Shown: piece after piece, positions 1-6,916 of the stretch
Layout of the letters: every line of letters begins with the position of its first letter
Numbering within the stretch: the first letter of the stretch is position 1
Assembly: GCA_959602875.1 (NCBI GenBank)
Contig: CAUGVQ010000078.1
Coordinates: forward strand, 1 to 10,210
DNA length: 10,210 bases
Origin: an uncultured Collinsella sp.
Lineage (GTDB): Bacteria; Actinomycetota; Coriobacteriia; Coriobacteriales; Coriobacteriaceae
Direction: 5' to 3'
Translations under genes and position numbers: made by a program
The notes under the pieces: generated by a model
What the model saw: the letters and a program-made list of their open reading frames with translations, nothing else
Database searches by the model: none
What the model was told of the DNA's origin: nothing

Positions 1-3000
1 CGTCAAGGCCGCAGCCAAACGAGAAGAGCTGGATGAGGTCGAGGTCGTTGCGGGAGGCCACGAAGCGCGCCGCGCGGTAGAGGCGGCTGTGGAACATCCA
101 CTGGTCGATCACGCGGATGGGGCGCTCGGGCGTCATCTTGTGCGCGACGGAGTCCTCGGTGAGCACGGCAAAGCCGAAGGAGTGCACGAGCGACGGGATG
201 GCGTGGTTGATCTCGGGGTCGTTGTGGTAGGGGCGCCCGGCGAGCACGATGCCGTGGGCGTCGTGCTCCTCGATCCAGCGCAGCGCCTCGTCGCCGGCGC
301 GGTGCATGGCGTCCTTGAACTCGAGGTCGGCCTCCCAGGCGGCGTTGACCGCGGCGTCGATCTCGGCGCGGGTGATGTGCTCGCCGCGCACGCGGCCACG
401 GCCCTCGGCGGCATCCTTCTCGCGCTGCTCGCTCACGAGCTCGTAGAGGCGGCGCTTGAGCTCCTTCTTCTTGTCGTAGGGGATGAACGGCGAGAGGTAC
501 TCGATCTTGGAGCCCGCGCCCAGCTCGTCGACGTTGAGGCCGAGGGCCTGCGGGTAGCTCATGACGATCGGGCAGTTGTAGTGGTTGGTCGCCCCGTCGT
601 CCTCCTGGCGCTCCCAGCGGATGCAGGGCATCCAGATGAAGTCCGGGTCCCTCTCGATGAGGTCCATGATGTGGCCGTGGGAGAGCTTGGCCGGGTAGCA
701 CACGCTCTCGGACGGCATGGACTCGATACCCGCATCGTAGGTCTTTTTGCTCGAATCGTCGGAGAGCACCACGCGGAAGCCGAGCTTGGTGAAAAACGCG
801 TGCCAGAACGGGTAGTTCTCGTACATGTTGAGCGCGCGGGGCAGGCCCACCGTACCGCGCGGCGCGTCGGCCTCCTCGAGCACGGGACGGTTGAAGAGCA
901 GCTCGTTTTTCTGCGCAAAGAGGTTAGGCACCTCGACCTTGGCCTTCTTGTGGCCGGCGCCCTTCTCGCAGCGGTTGCCCGTGATGAAGCGGCGCCCGCC
1001 CCCAAAGTCGTTGATGGTGAGCAGGCAGTTGTTGGAGCAGCGGCCGCAGCGCGCGTGCTTCTGGGTGACCGTGAGGTGCGCAATCTCGTCCGCGGGAAGG
1101 ATGGTCGACACGCCGTCTGCGCCCGCGCGGTCGCGCGCAAGAAGCGCTGCACCGTAAGCGCCCATGCAGCCTGCAATGTCCGGGCGGATGGCGTCGACAC
1201 CGGTCAGGAGCTCGAAGGCACGCAGGGTCGCGTCGCTCATAAACGTACCGCCCTGGACGATCACCTTCGTGCCGATCTCCTTGGGATCGCGGAGCTTGAT
1301 GACCTTGAAGAGGGCGTTTTTGATGACCGAGTACGAGAGGCCGGCGGCGATGTCGCCCACCGTGGCGCCTTCCTTCTGCGCCTGCTTCACGCGGCTGTTC
1401 ATAAAGACTGTGCAGCGGCTGCCGAGGTCGACGGGGTTCTTGGCGCGAATTGCCTCGGCGGCAAACGCGCGTACGTCCATGTTCATCGACACCGCAAAGC
1501 TCTCGATGAAGCTGCCGCAGCCCGAGGAGCACGCCTCATTCAACATGATGTGCTCGATCACGCCATCGCGCACGCGCAGGCACTTCATGTCCTGGCCGCC
1601 GATGTCCAAGATGAACTCGACGCCCGGCAAGAACGCCTTGGCGCCGCGCAGGTGCGCCACGGTCTCGATCTCGCCCGAGTCAGCCTTGAGTGCCTCGATG
1701 AGCAGGGCTTCGCCGTAACCGGTGGTGGTCACATGCCCGATCGTAACGCCCGCGGGAATGTGCGCGTAGAAATCGGCCATGATGACCTTGGCCGTACCCA
1801 GGATGTCGCCGTTGTTGTTGCCATACCACGTGTGCAGGAGCTGTCCGTCCTCACCCACCATGGCGGCCTTCATGGTCGTAGAGCCCGCGTCGATGCCAAT
1901 GAACACGCGCTTGCCCGTATAGGTGGCCGCGTCGCCCTTGGGCACGACCTCGCGGTCGTGACGGTCCTTGAACGCGCGGTAGGCGTCCTCGTCCGCAAAA
2001 AGCGGATCAAGGCGCGCCACCTCGGAGCCCTGCGTATCGCCAAGAGCGTCGATGGCAGCGATGAGCTCGGGGAAGGTCGAGAGCTTGCTCGACTCGTGCG
2101 CCATGGCGGCACCCGACGCCACGAACAGGTGCGCATTCTCTGGCACGATGCGGTGCGCCTCGTCCAGATCAAGCGTGAGGTAGAAGCGACGGCGAAGCTC
2201 GGAGAGGTACTGGAGCGGACCGCCCAAGAAGGCAACGTTACCGCGGATGGGACGGCCGCAGGCGAGGCCAGAGATGGTCTGCGTGACCACGGCCTGGAAG
2301 ATGCTCGCCGCCACGTCCTCGGGAGCGGCGCCCTCGTTCAGAAGCGGCTGCACGTCAGACTTGGCGAACACGCCGCAGCGGCTCGCAATCGGGTAGATGG
2401 TCGTCGCGCTCTTGGCGAGCTCGTTCAGACCGCTCGCGTCGGTGTGAAGAAGCGTCGCCATCTGGTCGATGAACGCGCCCGTGCCGCCGGCGCAGGTGCC
2501 GTTCATGCGCTGCTCGATGCCCTGGTCAAAGTAGATGATTTTCGCGTCCTCGCCACCGAGCTCAATGGCCACGTCCGTGCTCGGAATGAGGGTCTCGACG
2601 GCGCGCTTGCTCGCGATGACCTCCTGTACAAACTCAAGACCGAGCCACTGGCTGAGCAGAAGACCGCCCGAACCGGTGATGGCGCACGTCATGGGAGCCG
2701 CGCCGAGAAGACCCTTGGCGCCCACAAACAGGTCACGGGCGCAGGCGCGCACGTCGGTGTGATGGCGCTGGTACTTGGCGTAGACGATGCCGTTGTCGTC
2801 GTTCAGCACCGCGAGTTTGACCGTGGTAGATCCCACGTCGATGCCAAGGTGGAGTGTCCCGTAGTTGTTCTCGGGCTGCCAGATGGCACCCTCGGGCACC
2901 GTTGCGGAGCCGTCCTCGACCGCCGATGCCTCTGCCGCCGGTGCCCCTTCGGCCGGAGCCTCTGCCGCCGATACCTCGGCAAGCGTCTCCTCAGTGCCCT

Positions 3001-3019
3001 CGACAGGAATCCTAACCAT
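1..3019 (-). CDS. 2-hydroxyacyl-CoA dehydratase activase, two-module BadF/BadG/BcrA/BcrD ATPase with DUF2229-like region (C-terminus outside window)
   Basis: Proteins of this family use ATP hydrolysis to drive an electron from a [4Fe-4S] cluster into 2-hydroxyacyl-CoA or benzoyl-CoA-type dehydratases/reductases in the cytoplasm. 1006 codons are visible. After an Ala/Glu/Pro-rich tail (about 1-55), ATPase module 1 starts at LGIDVGSTTV (58-67) and has cysteines C176 (NGTCAGGTGAF) and C215. Module 2 starts at IGIDAGSTTM (374-383) and has C497 (NEACSSGCGSF) and C536. In each module the two cysteines are 39 residues apart, as in the HgdC activator. A Cys-rich stretch follows (C658, C661, C665, C684), then a DUF2229-like region from VGLPRAL (724) and GRPYHNDPE (928-936). 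The frame is still open at the window edge. The ATG at 3019 is 6 bases after AAGGAGG. It overlaps the TetR stop by 8 bases, so translation is probably coupled. No dehydratase subunit is visible, so the substrate is unknown. Family assignment is firm. Confidence 0.93.
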   Translation of the reverse strand, partial: MVRIPVEGTEETLAEVSAAEAPAEGAPAAEASAVEDGSATVPEGAIWQPENNYGTLHLGIDVGSTTVKLAVLNDDNGIVYAKYQRHHTDVRACARDLFVGAKGLLGAAPMTCAITGSGGLLLSQWLGLEFVQEVIASKRAVETLIPSTDVAIELGGEDAKIIYFDQGIEQRMNGTCAGGTGAFIDQMATLLHTDASGLNELAKSATTIYPIASRCGVFAKSDVQPLLNEGAAPEDVAASIFQAVVTQTISGLACGRPIRGNVAFLGGPLQYLSELRRRFYLTLDLDEAHRIVPENAHLFVASGAAMAHESSKLSTFPELIAAIDALGDTQGSEVARLDPLFADEDAYRAFKDRHDREVVPKGDAATYTGKRVFIGIDAGSTTMKAAMVGEDGQLLHTWYGNNNGDILGTAKVIMADFYAHIPAGVTIGHVTTTGYGEALLIEALKADSGEIETVAHLRGAKAFLPGVEFILDIGGQDMKCLRVRDGVIEHIMLNEACSSGCGSFIESFAVSMNMDVRAFAAEAIRAKNPVDLGSRCTVFMNSRVKQAQKEGATVGDIAAGLSYSVIKNALFKVIKLRDPKEIGTKVIVQGGTFMSDATLRAFELLTGVDAIRPDIAGCMGAYGAALLARDRAGADGVSTILPADEIAHLTVTQKHARCGRCSNNCLLTINDFGGGRRFITGNRCEKGAGHKKAKVEVPNLFAQKNELLFNRPVLEEADAPRGTVGLPRALNMYENYPFWHAFFTKLGFRVVLSDDSSKKTYDAGIESMPSESVCYPAKLSHGHIMDLIERDPDFIWMPCIRWERQEDDGATNHYNCPIVMSYPQALGLNVDELGAGSKIEYLSPFIPYDKKKELKRRLYELVSEQREKDAAEGRGRVRGEHITRAEIDAAVNAAWEADLEFKDAMHRAGDEALRWIEEHDAHGIVLAGRPYHNDPEINHAIPSLVHSFGFAVLTEDSVAHKMTPERPIRVIDQWMFHSRLYRAARFVASRNDLDLIQLFSFGCGLD

Positions 3020-3755
3020 TGACGACCTCCTTGGCCTCAGGGTTTTCAGATGCGGGCCTCGCCATGTTGAGGCCCAGAAGCTTCATGCCGTACGCTGGCA
3101 CGTTGATATCGATCGGCTTTCCGTACAGATCGCCGGGGCGCACAAAGGCGACCACCGTCATGATGCGCGCCATGGTCTCGGGGCTCTCAGCAAGGCCGGT
3201 CTCAAACCAGCGGCAGATGATGCCCATCTCGGCGGCGACGACGTAGGAAAGGTAGTAGTCAAAAAACGTATCGAGCACACCGGGGAAGATGCCCGTTTTC
3301 ATGCGGCTCGATACCGTCTCGCGCGCAATGTCCTGGATGCGCGGCGCAAGCGCGGGGTCGCCGCCCGGCCCCAAGAGCGCCCCGATGAGCGCGCCGTTGC
3401 GCTTAAGATAACCAAGCAGCTCAACCGCACCGGGCGCCGGCTCGAGCGCCTCGATGTTGCGGTAGAGCCCGGCCAGATCCGTTGCGGCAAGTGAGGCGAT
3501 GCGCGCGTGAATCTCGGCAAGGATGAGCTCCTCGGTTTGCGCGACAAAATCGGGGATGTCCTTGTAGTGCGTGTAAAACGTGCGGCGCGTGAGGCCGGCG
3601 CGTTCGGTAAGCGAGGCCACCGTGATGCGCGACAGGTCCTCGCCCTCGCCGATGAGGTCGCTGAGCGCGGCGCGCAGCAGGTGCTGGCTGCGGGCCGAGC
3701 GGCGGTCCAGCTTGACGGGACCGGATGAGACCTCCGTGGTGACGGAAGAAGCCAC
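3012..3755 (-). CDS. TetR/AcrR-family transcriptional regulator
   Basis: The 247-residue protein fits a one-domain DNA-binding repressor of the TetR type. The helix-turn-helix lies at about residues 44-64 (ITVASLTERAGLTRRTFYTHY), and the Thr-Arg-Arg-Thr-Phe-Tyr-x-His-Tyr end of the recognition helix is typical. The remaining 180 or so residues are helical and would form the ligand and dimerisation domain; I cannot assign a ligand. The start is GTG at 3755, with AAGGAG at 3761-3766 placed 5 bases before it; there is no in-frame ATG nearby that would serve better. The first 15 or so residues are a flexible Ser/Thr-rich tail. The stop overlaps the start of the activase, so both are one transcription unit. 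The inverted repeat at 3776-3815 just upstream is the likely autoregulatory operator. Family is certain; that it controls the activase is an inference from position. Confidence 0.92.
   Translation of the reverse strand: MASSVTTEVSSGPVKLDRRSARSQHLLRAALSDLIGEGEDLSRITVASLTERAGLTRRTFYTHYKDIPDFVAQTEELILAEIHARIASLAATDLAGLYRNIEALEPAPGAVELLGYLKRNGALIGALLGPGGDPALAPRIQDIARETVSSRMKTGIFPGVLDTFFDYYLSYVVAAEMGIICRWFETGLAESPETMARIMTVVAFVRPGDLYGKPIDINVPAYGMKLLGLNMARPASENPEAKEVVNG
3026..3032 (-). promoter_or_regulatory. Ribosome binding site of the activase gene
   Basis: AAGGAGG on the minus strand lies 6 bases before the ATG at 3019 and inside the last codons of the TetR gene. It fixes the activase start and supports independent or coupled initiation at the overlap. 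Confidence 0.8.
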
Positions 3756-3775
3756 GTATGCTCCTTGCTTCCTGT

Positions 3776-3815
3776 TATTTCACGACATGAGTATTATTGC
3801 ACATACCGTGAAATA
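3776..3815. promoter_or_regulatory. Inverted repeat, candidate TetR operator in the tetR-activase promoter region
   Basis: TATTTCACG at 3776-3784 is matched by its exact reverse complement CGTGAAATA at 3807-3815. The 22-base AT-rich spacer gives 31 bases from arm to arm, close to three helical turns. A TAATAC -10-like hexamer (minus strand, 3796-3791) lies between the arms, so binding would cover the promoter. The right end of the tetR leader starts only about 10 bases further on. The repeat is plain in the sequence; its role is inferred. I did not find a convincing -35 hexamer. Confidence 0.6.
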
Positions 3816-3879
3816 TATTCATCCCGTTGCAAGGTCCACCGTTATCGCACAGACGCTTCCCCCACCCATCTCCGGGGTT

Positions 3880-3972
3880 GAGAGCTGATAAACACGACTG
3901 CAGCGCGCCCTTTTCTTCAAAACCGTGTTTGCCAGCGCTCCCGGGCGCTGGAGAGCTGGCAAACACGGTTTT
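3880..3972. repeat. Three copies of a 20-bp motif, two of them forming an 18-bp perfect hairpin
   Basis: The motif GAGAGCTGGCAAACACGGTT is found at 3951-3970 (plus strand), inverted at 3921-3940 with one mismatch, and in direct orientation at 3880-3899 with four mismatches. The first two sit in an 18-bp perfect inverted repeat with arms 3919-3936 and 3955-3972 and an 18-base loop. A competing inner hairpin CCAGCGC/GCGCTGG (3932-3938 with 3945-3951) shares the CCAGC of the left arm. The arrangement resembles REP-like or small mobile intergenic repeats; I cannot test copy number. Confidence 0.65.
3919..3972 (-). terminator. Probable terminator after the ZIP-HAD unit
   Basis: Read on the minus strand, the 18-bp stem ends in four T residues followed by GAAGAAAA, about 85 bases after the HAD stop codon. 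The stem is strong but the T run is short and is symmetrical on both strands, so it could also be a repeat element that happens to terminate transcription. Confidence 0.5.
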
Positions 3973-4056
3973 GTCGTTTGGGAGAGGTAAAGCTCGCGCC
4001 GACAGCGGCGCCGTGGCGCCAGACCTGCCCGCACGGTGGATATAACTCGCGGGGAC

Positions 4057-4914
4057 CTACCCAACCGTCACGCGCTGGCGCTCGCGGCGAAGCGTCTGCA
4101 TGATGTGACGTGGCGCGGCGTGGAACACGTTGCTGCCGATAACGGCACTCGCCGCCGCCTTTGCCTCGTCGCTGCCGTTGGCCATGGCATAGGAGTGGCG
4201 GAACCGCTTGAGCATGGCGATGTCGTTGCCGCCGTCGCCGTAGACGGCGCACTCGTCCTCGGTGTAGCCGTAGTAGGAGGCCAGCCAGGCAACGCCCGCG
4301 CCCTTGTTGGCGTCGCGGTCGGAGATCTCGAACATCATGGGGTTGAAAGGCGCGTTCACCAGCGTGTCAGTATGCTCGGCAAGGTAGGCCTCGAGCTCGC
4401 GACGGCGACCCGGATCGGGGACGCGGCAGTTAACCTTGCATACATCGGTCAGACGCAGGATGTCGTCCGTCGTCTGGTCAAAGTGCATGTCGTTCATATT
4501 GAAGGGACCGCGCATGCCGCGCACGATGATGCGCTTGATGGGATTGTCGCGGCGGAAGCCCTCGTCGTGCTGCTGCTTGGAACCGCGAATGAACATGCCC
4601 TCGGGCGTAGCGCAGTCAAAGGGGATGGTCGGAAACGTACGAAGCAGGTCCTCGAGCGCCGCCGGATCGATGGGAAAGGTCTTGAGGAGATGCCCCTCGC
4701 GGTCGCGCACGATGGTGCCGTTGGAGCCGAGCATGTCCACTGGCGCGCCGCGGAACCCATGATCTGAGGTCGACTGCACCGCGCGCCCGGTGGCAACCGC
4801 CAAGTGCGCGCCGGCGGCAACGACCTCGTGCACGCACTTCAAGATGGTGCGGTCCGTCATATGACGAGCGTTGAGGAGCGTTCCGTCCAAATCGCAGGCA
4901 AACAGTTTAATCAT
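4057..4914 (-). CDS. Cof-type HAD-IIB family hydrolase (sugar- or cofactor-phosphate phosphatase)
   Basis: The 285-residue protein belongs to the haloacid dehalogenase superfamily, cytoplasmic Mg2+-dependent phosphatases that act through an aspartyl-phosphate. All four motifs are present: DLDGT (8-12) with nucleophile D8 and acid/base D10, T42 in AVATGR, K204 in DANKG, and GDGGNDIAML from 226 with D227 and D231. The large cap between motif II and motif III, together with the length, marks subfamily IIB (Cof/YidA/YwpJ-like). The substrate cannot be told from sequence. The ATG at 4914 directly precedes the conserved MIKLFACDLDG beginning. AAGGA lies 11 bases upstream, somewhat far. The gene follows the ZIP transporter with a 51-base gap and no clear terminator, so the two are probably co-transcribed. 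Confidence 0.93.
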   Translation of the reverse strand: MIKLFACDLDGTLLNARHMTDRTILKCVHEVVAAGAHLAVATGRAVQSTSDHGFRGAPVDMLGSNGTIVRDREGHLLKTFPIDPAALEDLLRTFPTIPFDCATPEGMFIRGSKQQHDEGFRRDNPIKRIIVRGMRGPFNMNDMHFDQTTDDILRLTDVCKVNCRVPDPGRRRELEAYLAEHTDTLVNAPFNPMMFEISDRDANKGAGVAWLASYYGYTEDECAVYGDGGNDIAMLKRFRHSYAMANGSDEAKAAASAVIGSNVFHAAPRHIMQTLRRERQRVTVG

Positions 4915-4965
4915 AGGTGCAGCTATCCTTCCCCTTGCTCCGGCATATCCGCAGGTACCCGGGCC

Positions 4966-5787
4966 CTACCCTAGGGCAACATCGAGCACCATCATAATCG
5001 TGAAACCGGCGATAACACCAAGCGTGCCCACGTTGGAGTGCTCACCCAGATGCGCCTCGGGTATGAGCTCCTCGACCACCACATATATCATGGCGCCCGC
5101 AGCAAACGCCAAAAGCCAGGGCATAAAGGGAGCAATCCAGCCGCTCGCCATCACTACGAGAATACCAAATACGGGCTCGACGATTCCCGAGAGCGAGCCT
5201 GCTGCAAAAGCCTTTACACGACTCATACCTTCGCGATGCAACGGCAGAGAAACCGCGGCTCCCTCGGGAAAGTTTTGGAGACCGATACCTATGGCGAGCG
5301 CGAACGCCATGCCGAGGTACGCCTCCCCCGCCGCTCCCGCCGTGCTCGATGCCATCGCAAAGAGCAGACCCACGCTCATGCCTTCGGGGATGTTGTGGAG
5401 CGTCACCGCCGAGACAAGAAGCGTGGTGCGCTTCCATGCCGAGGGCAGCCCTTCCGGCTCTGCCGCGCCCGCGTGCAGATGGGGCAGCAGCGTGTCGAGA
5501 GCGATAAGAAACGCCACGCCGAGCAGAAAACCGCCCGCCGCCGGAATCCAGCCTATCTGGCCGAGTTCCTCGGCCTGCTCGATGGCGGGGCTCAGCAAAG
5601 ACCACATGCTTGCAGCGATCATGACGCCCGCGGCAAACCCCAGAAAGATATGGTGGGTGAGGCCTCCCTTGTTAGGGTCCTTTGGGCTCAGGAGCACCAC
5701 CGCGGACCCGAGCGTAGTCATGAGCCAGGTGAACCCGCATCCCAGCGCAGCCCACATGAGTGCCTGCACAGTATCTTGGTTAAACAT
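4966..5787 (-). CDS. ZIP-family divalent metal transporter (GufA/ZupT-like)
   Basis: This 273-residue inner-membrane protein imports divalent metals such as Zn2+, Fe2+ or Mn2+. It begins with a hydrophobic segment (about 7-33) and shows about eight membrane segments in all. Metal-binding signatures are HNIPEG (131-136) in one core helix, QNFPEG (171-176) in the next, and EELIPEAH (239-246) later on; these are the hallmark residues of the ZIP binuclear metal site. A short polar loop with HLHAG near residue 105 replaces the long His-rich loop of eukaryotic ZIPs. The length fits the bacterial GufA group. The ATG at 5787 has AAAGGA at 5795-5800, 7 bases upstream. It is divergent from the aquaporin gene, with 257 bases between their starts, and is followed by the HAD gene. 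Metal specificity is not shown by the sequence. Confidence 0.94.
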   Translation of the reverse strand: MFNQDTVQALMWAALGCGFTWLMTTLGSAVVLLSPKDPNKGGLTHHIFLGFAAGVMIAASMWSLLSPAIEQAEELGQIGWIPAAGGFLLGVAFLIALDTLLPHLHAGAAEPEGLPSAWKRTTLLVSAVTLHNIPEGMSVGLLFAMASSTAGAAGEAYLGMAFALAIGIGLQNFPEGAAVSLPLHREGMSRVKAFAAGSLSGIVEPVFGILVVMASGWIAPFMPWLLAFAAGAMIYVVVEELIPEAHLGEHSNVGTLGVIAGFTIMMVLDVALG

Positions 5788-5951
5788 CGTCGTATCCTTT
5801 CAGGCGCGAGCGGTGCGCGCAGCATCGCGCTCGTCACCGATGGCTGTCGTTACTCGTTAGGTGCCCGCTTTCTGGACGCGGTAAACCCGCATCGTTTGAA
5901 CCTGAGTTTTAACACCTTGCATTCCCTTCCGTAAACAGAGAATCTATCCAC

Positions 5952-6029
5952 TCGTGTGCGCGGCCGCGGCGGGTGCATCTGGCCCCCAGCCGACTCGGAC
6001 CGCTCGTCCGCGCACACGGTACGCACCGT
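5952..6029 (+). promoter_or_regulatory. Structured leader upstream of the aquaporin gene
   Basis: GTGTGCGCGG (5954-5963) is exactly complementary to CCGCGCACAC (6008-6017), and the stem extends by one more pair plus a G-U. A second small hairpin, ACGGT-ACGC-ACCGT (6016-6029), shares bases with the right arm, so the two folds exclude each other. The second ends 2 bases before the ribosome binding site. This could be an operator or a translation-control leader; it matches no riboswitch class I recognise. Confidence 0.4.
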
Positions 6030-6031
6030 AT

Positions 6032-6038
6032 AAGGAGG
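6032..6038 (+). promoter_or_regulatory. Ribosome binding site deciding the TTG start of the aquaporin
   Basis: AAGGAGG ends 6 bases before TTG at 6045. An in-frame ATG at 5973 would add 24 residues but has no ribosome binding site and lies inside the structured leader, and the added residues are Arg/His-rich and unlike the family. Confidence 0.85.
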
Positions 6039-6044
6039 AACATC

Positions 6045-6749
6045 TTGCAAGCAAAGAAACTCACTGCTGAGGCCTTTGGCACGTTCGTGCTCACGTTCTT
6101 TGGCTGCGGCAGCGCCGCCATCGCCGGCACCGTCCTCGGCAACCTCGGCATCGCCGCTGCCTTTGGCCTGTCCATCGTTGCCATGGCCTTCGTTATTGGC
6201 AATGTCTCCGGCTGCCACATCAACCCCGCCGTGTCCCTCGGCCTTTTCCTCGATAAGCGCCTCTCTGCCACCGACCTCATCGGCTACTGGATCGCCCAGT
6301 TTGTGGGCGGCCTCGTTGCCGCCGGTGCACTCGCCCTCGTGGTGAGCCTCTGCGGCCTTGGCGGCGTGCTCGAGACCGGCCTTGGCTGCAACGGCTACGA
6401 CGCCGCCTCTTCGGTTGGCCTCAACGCCGTCGGCGCTTTCGTTGTCGAGGTGATTCTCACCGCCGTCTTCGTGCTCTCCGTGCTCGGCTCCACCGCCGAC
6501 GCCAAGACTGCACCCTTCGCCGGCATGATCATCGGCGCCACTCTCGCCTTCGTGCACATCATGGGTATCCCCCTGACCGGCACGTCCGTGAACCCGGCGC
6601 GCAGCTTTGGCCCGGCCGCCGTCATGGCGATCAACGGTGACGTCACCGCGCTCTCGCAGGTGTGGGTCTTCATCGCCGCTCCGCTCGTGGGCGCCGCGGT
6701 TGCCGCTCTTATCTGGCGCTTTGTCTGCAAGGCGGACGACGCCGCGTAG
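6045..6749 (+). CDS. Aquaporin, MIP family, AqpZ-like water channel
   Basis: The 234-residue integral membrane channel has six membrane segments and two half-helices with NPA boxes: NPA at 60-62 (SGCHINPAVSLG) and NPAR at 183-186 (TSVNPARSFGP). The residues at the selectivity filter positions of E. coli AqpZ are conserved: F40, H171, T180 and R186. This points to a water channel rather than a glycerol facilitator, which has Trp/Gly/Phe/Arg. C57 stands two residues before the first Asn-Pro-Ala, at the position of AQP1 A73, where a cysteine can make the pore mercury sensitive. The start is TTG, chosen from the AAGGAGG placed 6 bases upstream and because the family N-terminus begins at this point. 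It is a single-gene unit, closed by the terminator at 6786-6820. Transport of other small solutes cannot be excluded. Confidence 0.94.
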   Translation: MQAKKLTAEAFGTFVLTFFGCGSAAIAGTVLGNLGIAAAFGLSIVAMAFVIGNVSGCHINPAVSLGLFLDKRLSATDLIGYWIAQFVGGLVAAGALALVVSLCGLGGVLETGLGCNGYDAASSVGLNAVGAFVVEVILTAVFVLSVLGSTADAKTAPFAGMIIGATLAFVHIMGIPLTGTSVNPARSFGPAAVMAINGDVTALSQVWVFIAAPLVGAAVAALIWRFVCKADDAA

Positions 6750-6785
6750 GGATTAGTCCCCATCAACGTACGTTTCAGGCGAAAC

Positions 6786-6820
6786 GGCGCCCGTCGGAAC
6801 CACCGGTGGGCGCCATTTTT
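6786..6820 (+). terminator. Rho-independent terminator of the aquaporin gene
   Basis: A 12-bp stem (two G-U pairs; arms 6786-6797 and 6803-6814) with a 5-base loop is followed by ATTTTT. It lies 36 bases after the aquaporin stop codon. Confidence 0.9.
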
Positions 6821-6866
6821 CGCTCTTTGCGATGCTCATCAACGACTCGTTGAACGGGACTCAAAG

Positions 6867-6888
6867 GGTTTCGCCCCGGTTTCGCCCC
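6867..6888 (+). repeat. Tandem 11-bp direct repeat upstream of the LysR gene
   Basis: GGTTTCGCCCC occurs twice with no gap (6867-6877 and 6878-6888). Two sites spaced by about one helical turn would suit a regulator binding side by side on one DNA face. It lies about 75 bases before the LysR start. A role is inferred only. Confidence 0.45.
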
Positions 6889-6916
6889 CTATTGTTACGG
6901 GCATACACTGTTGACG

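Larger units (their letters stand above)
3756..4056. other. Intergenic region between the HAD gene and the TetR gene
   Basis: No coding frame here has a plausible start and ribosome binding site. From right to left it holds a GC-rich segment with two GGCGCC palindromes (4007-4020), the large hairpin at 3919-3972, a diverged copy of its arm at 3880-3899, a featureless stretch around 3816-3879, and the putative operator at 3776-3815. Confidence 0.7.

Noticed and set aside
89..3022. A 977-codon open frame on the plus strand, antisense to the activase
   Set aside because: It mirrors the activase gene almost end to end and yields a low-complexity Val/Ala/Arg/His-rich protein without any domain. 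This is a known effect of high G/C third positions. The minus-strand frame has full family motifs.
5973..6044. An upstream ATG start for the aquaporin giving 24 more residues
   Set aside because: No ribosome binding site precedes it, the extra residues are unlike the family N-terminus, and the AAGGAGG/TTG pair at 6032-6047 is much better.
5850..6557. A 235-codon minus-strand frame over the aquaporin
   Set aside because: It is Gly/Glu/Ala-rich without domains and is antisense to a gene with two NPA boxes; it is a shadow.
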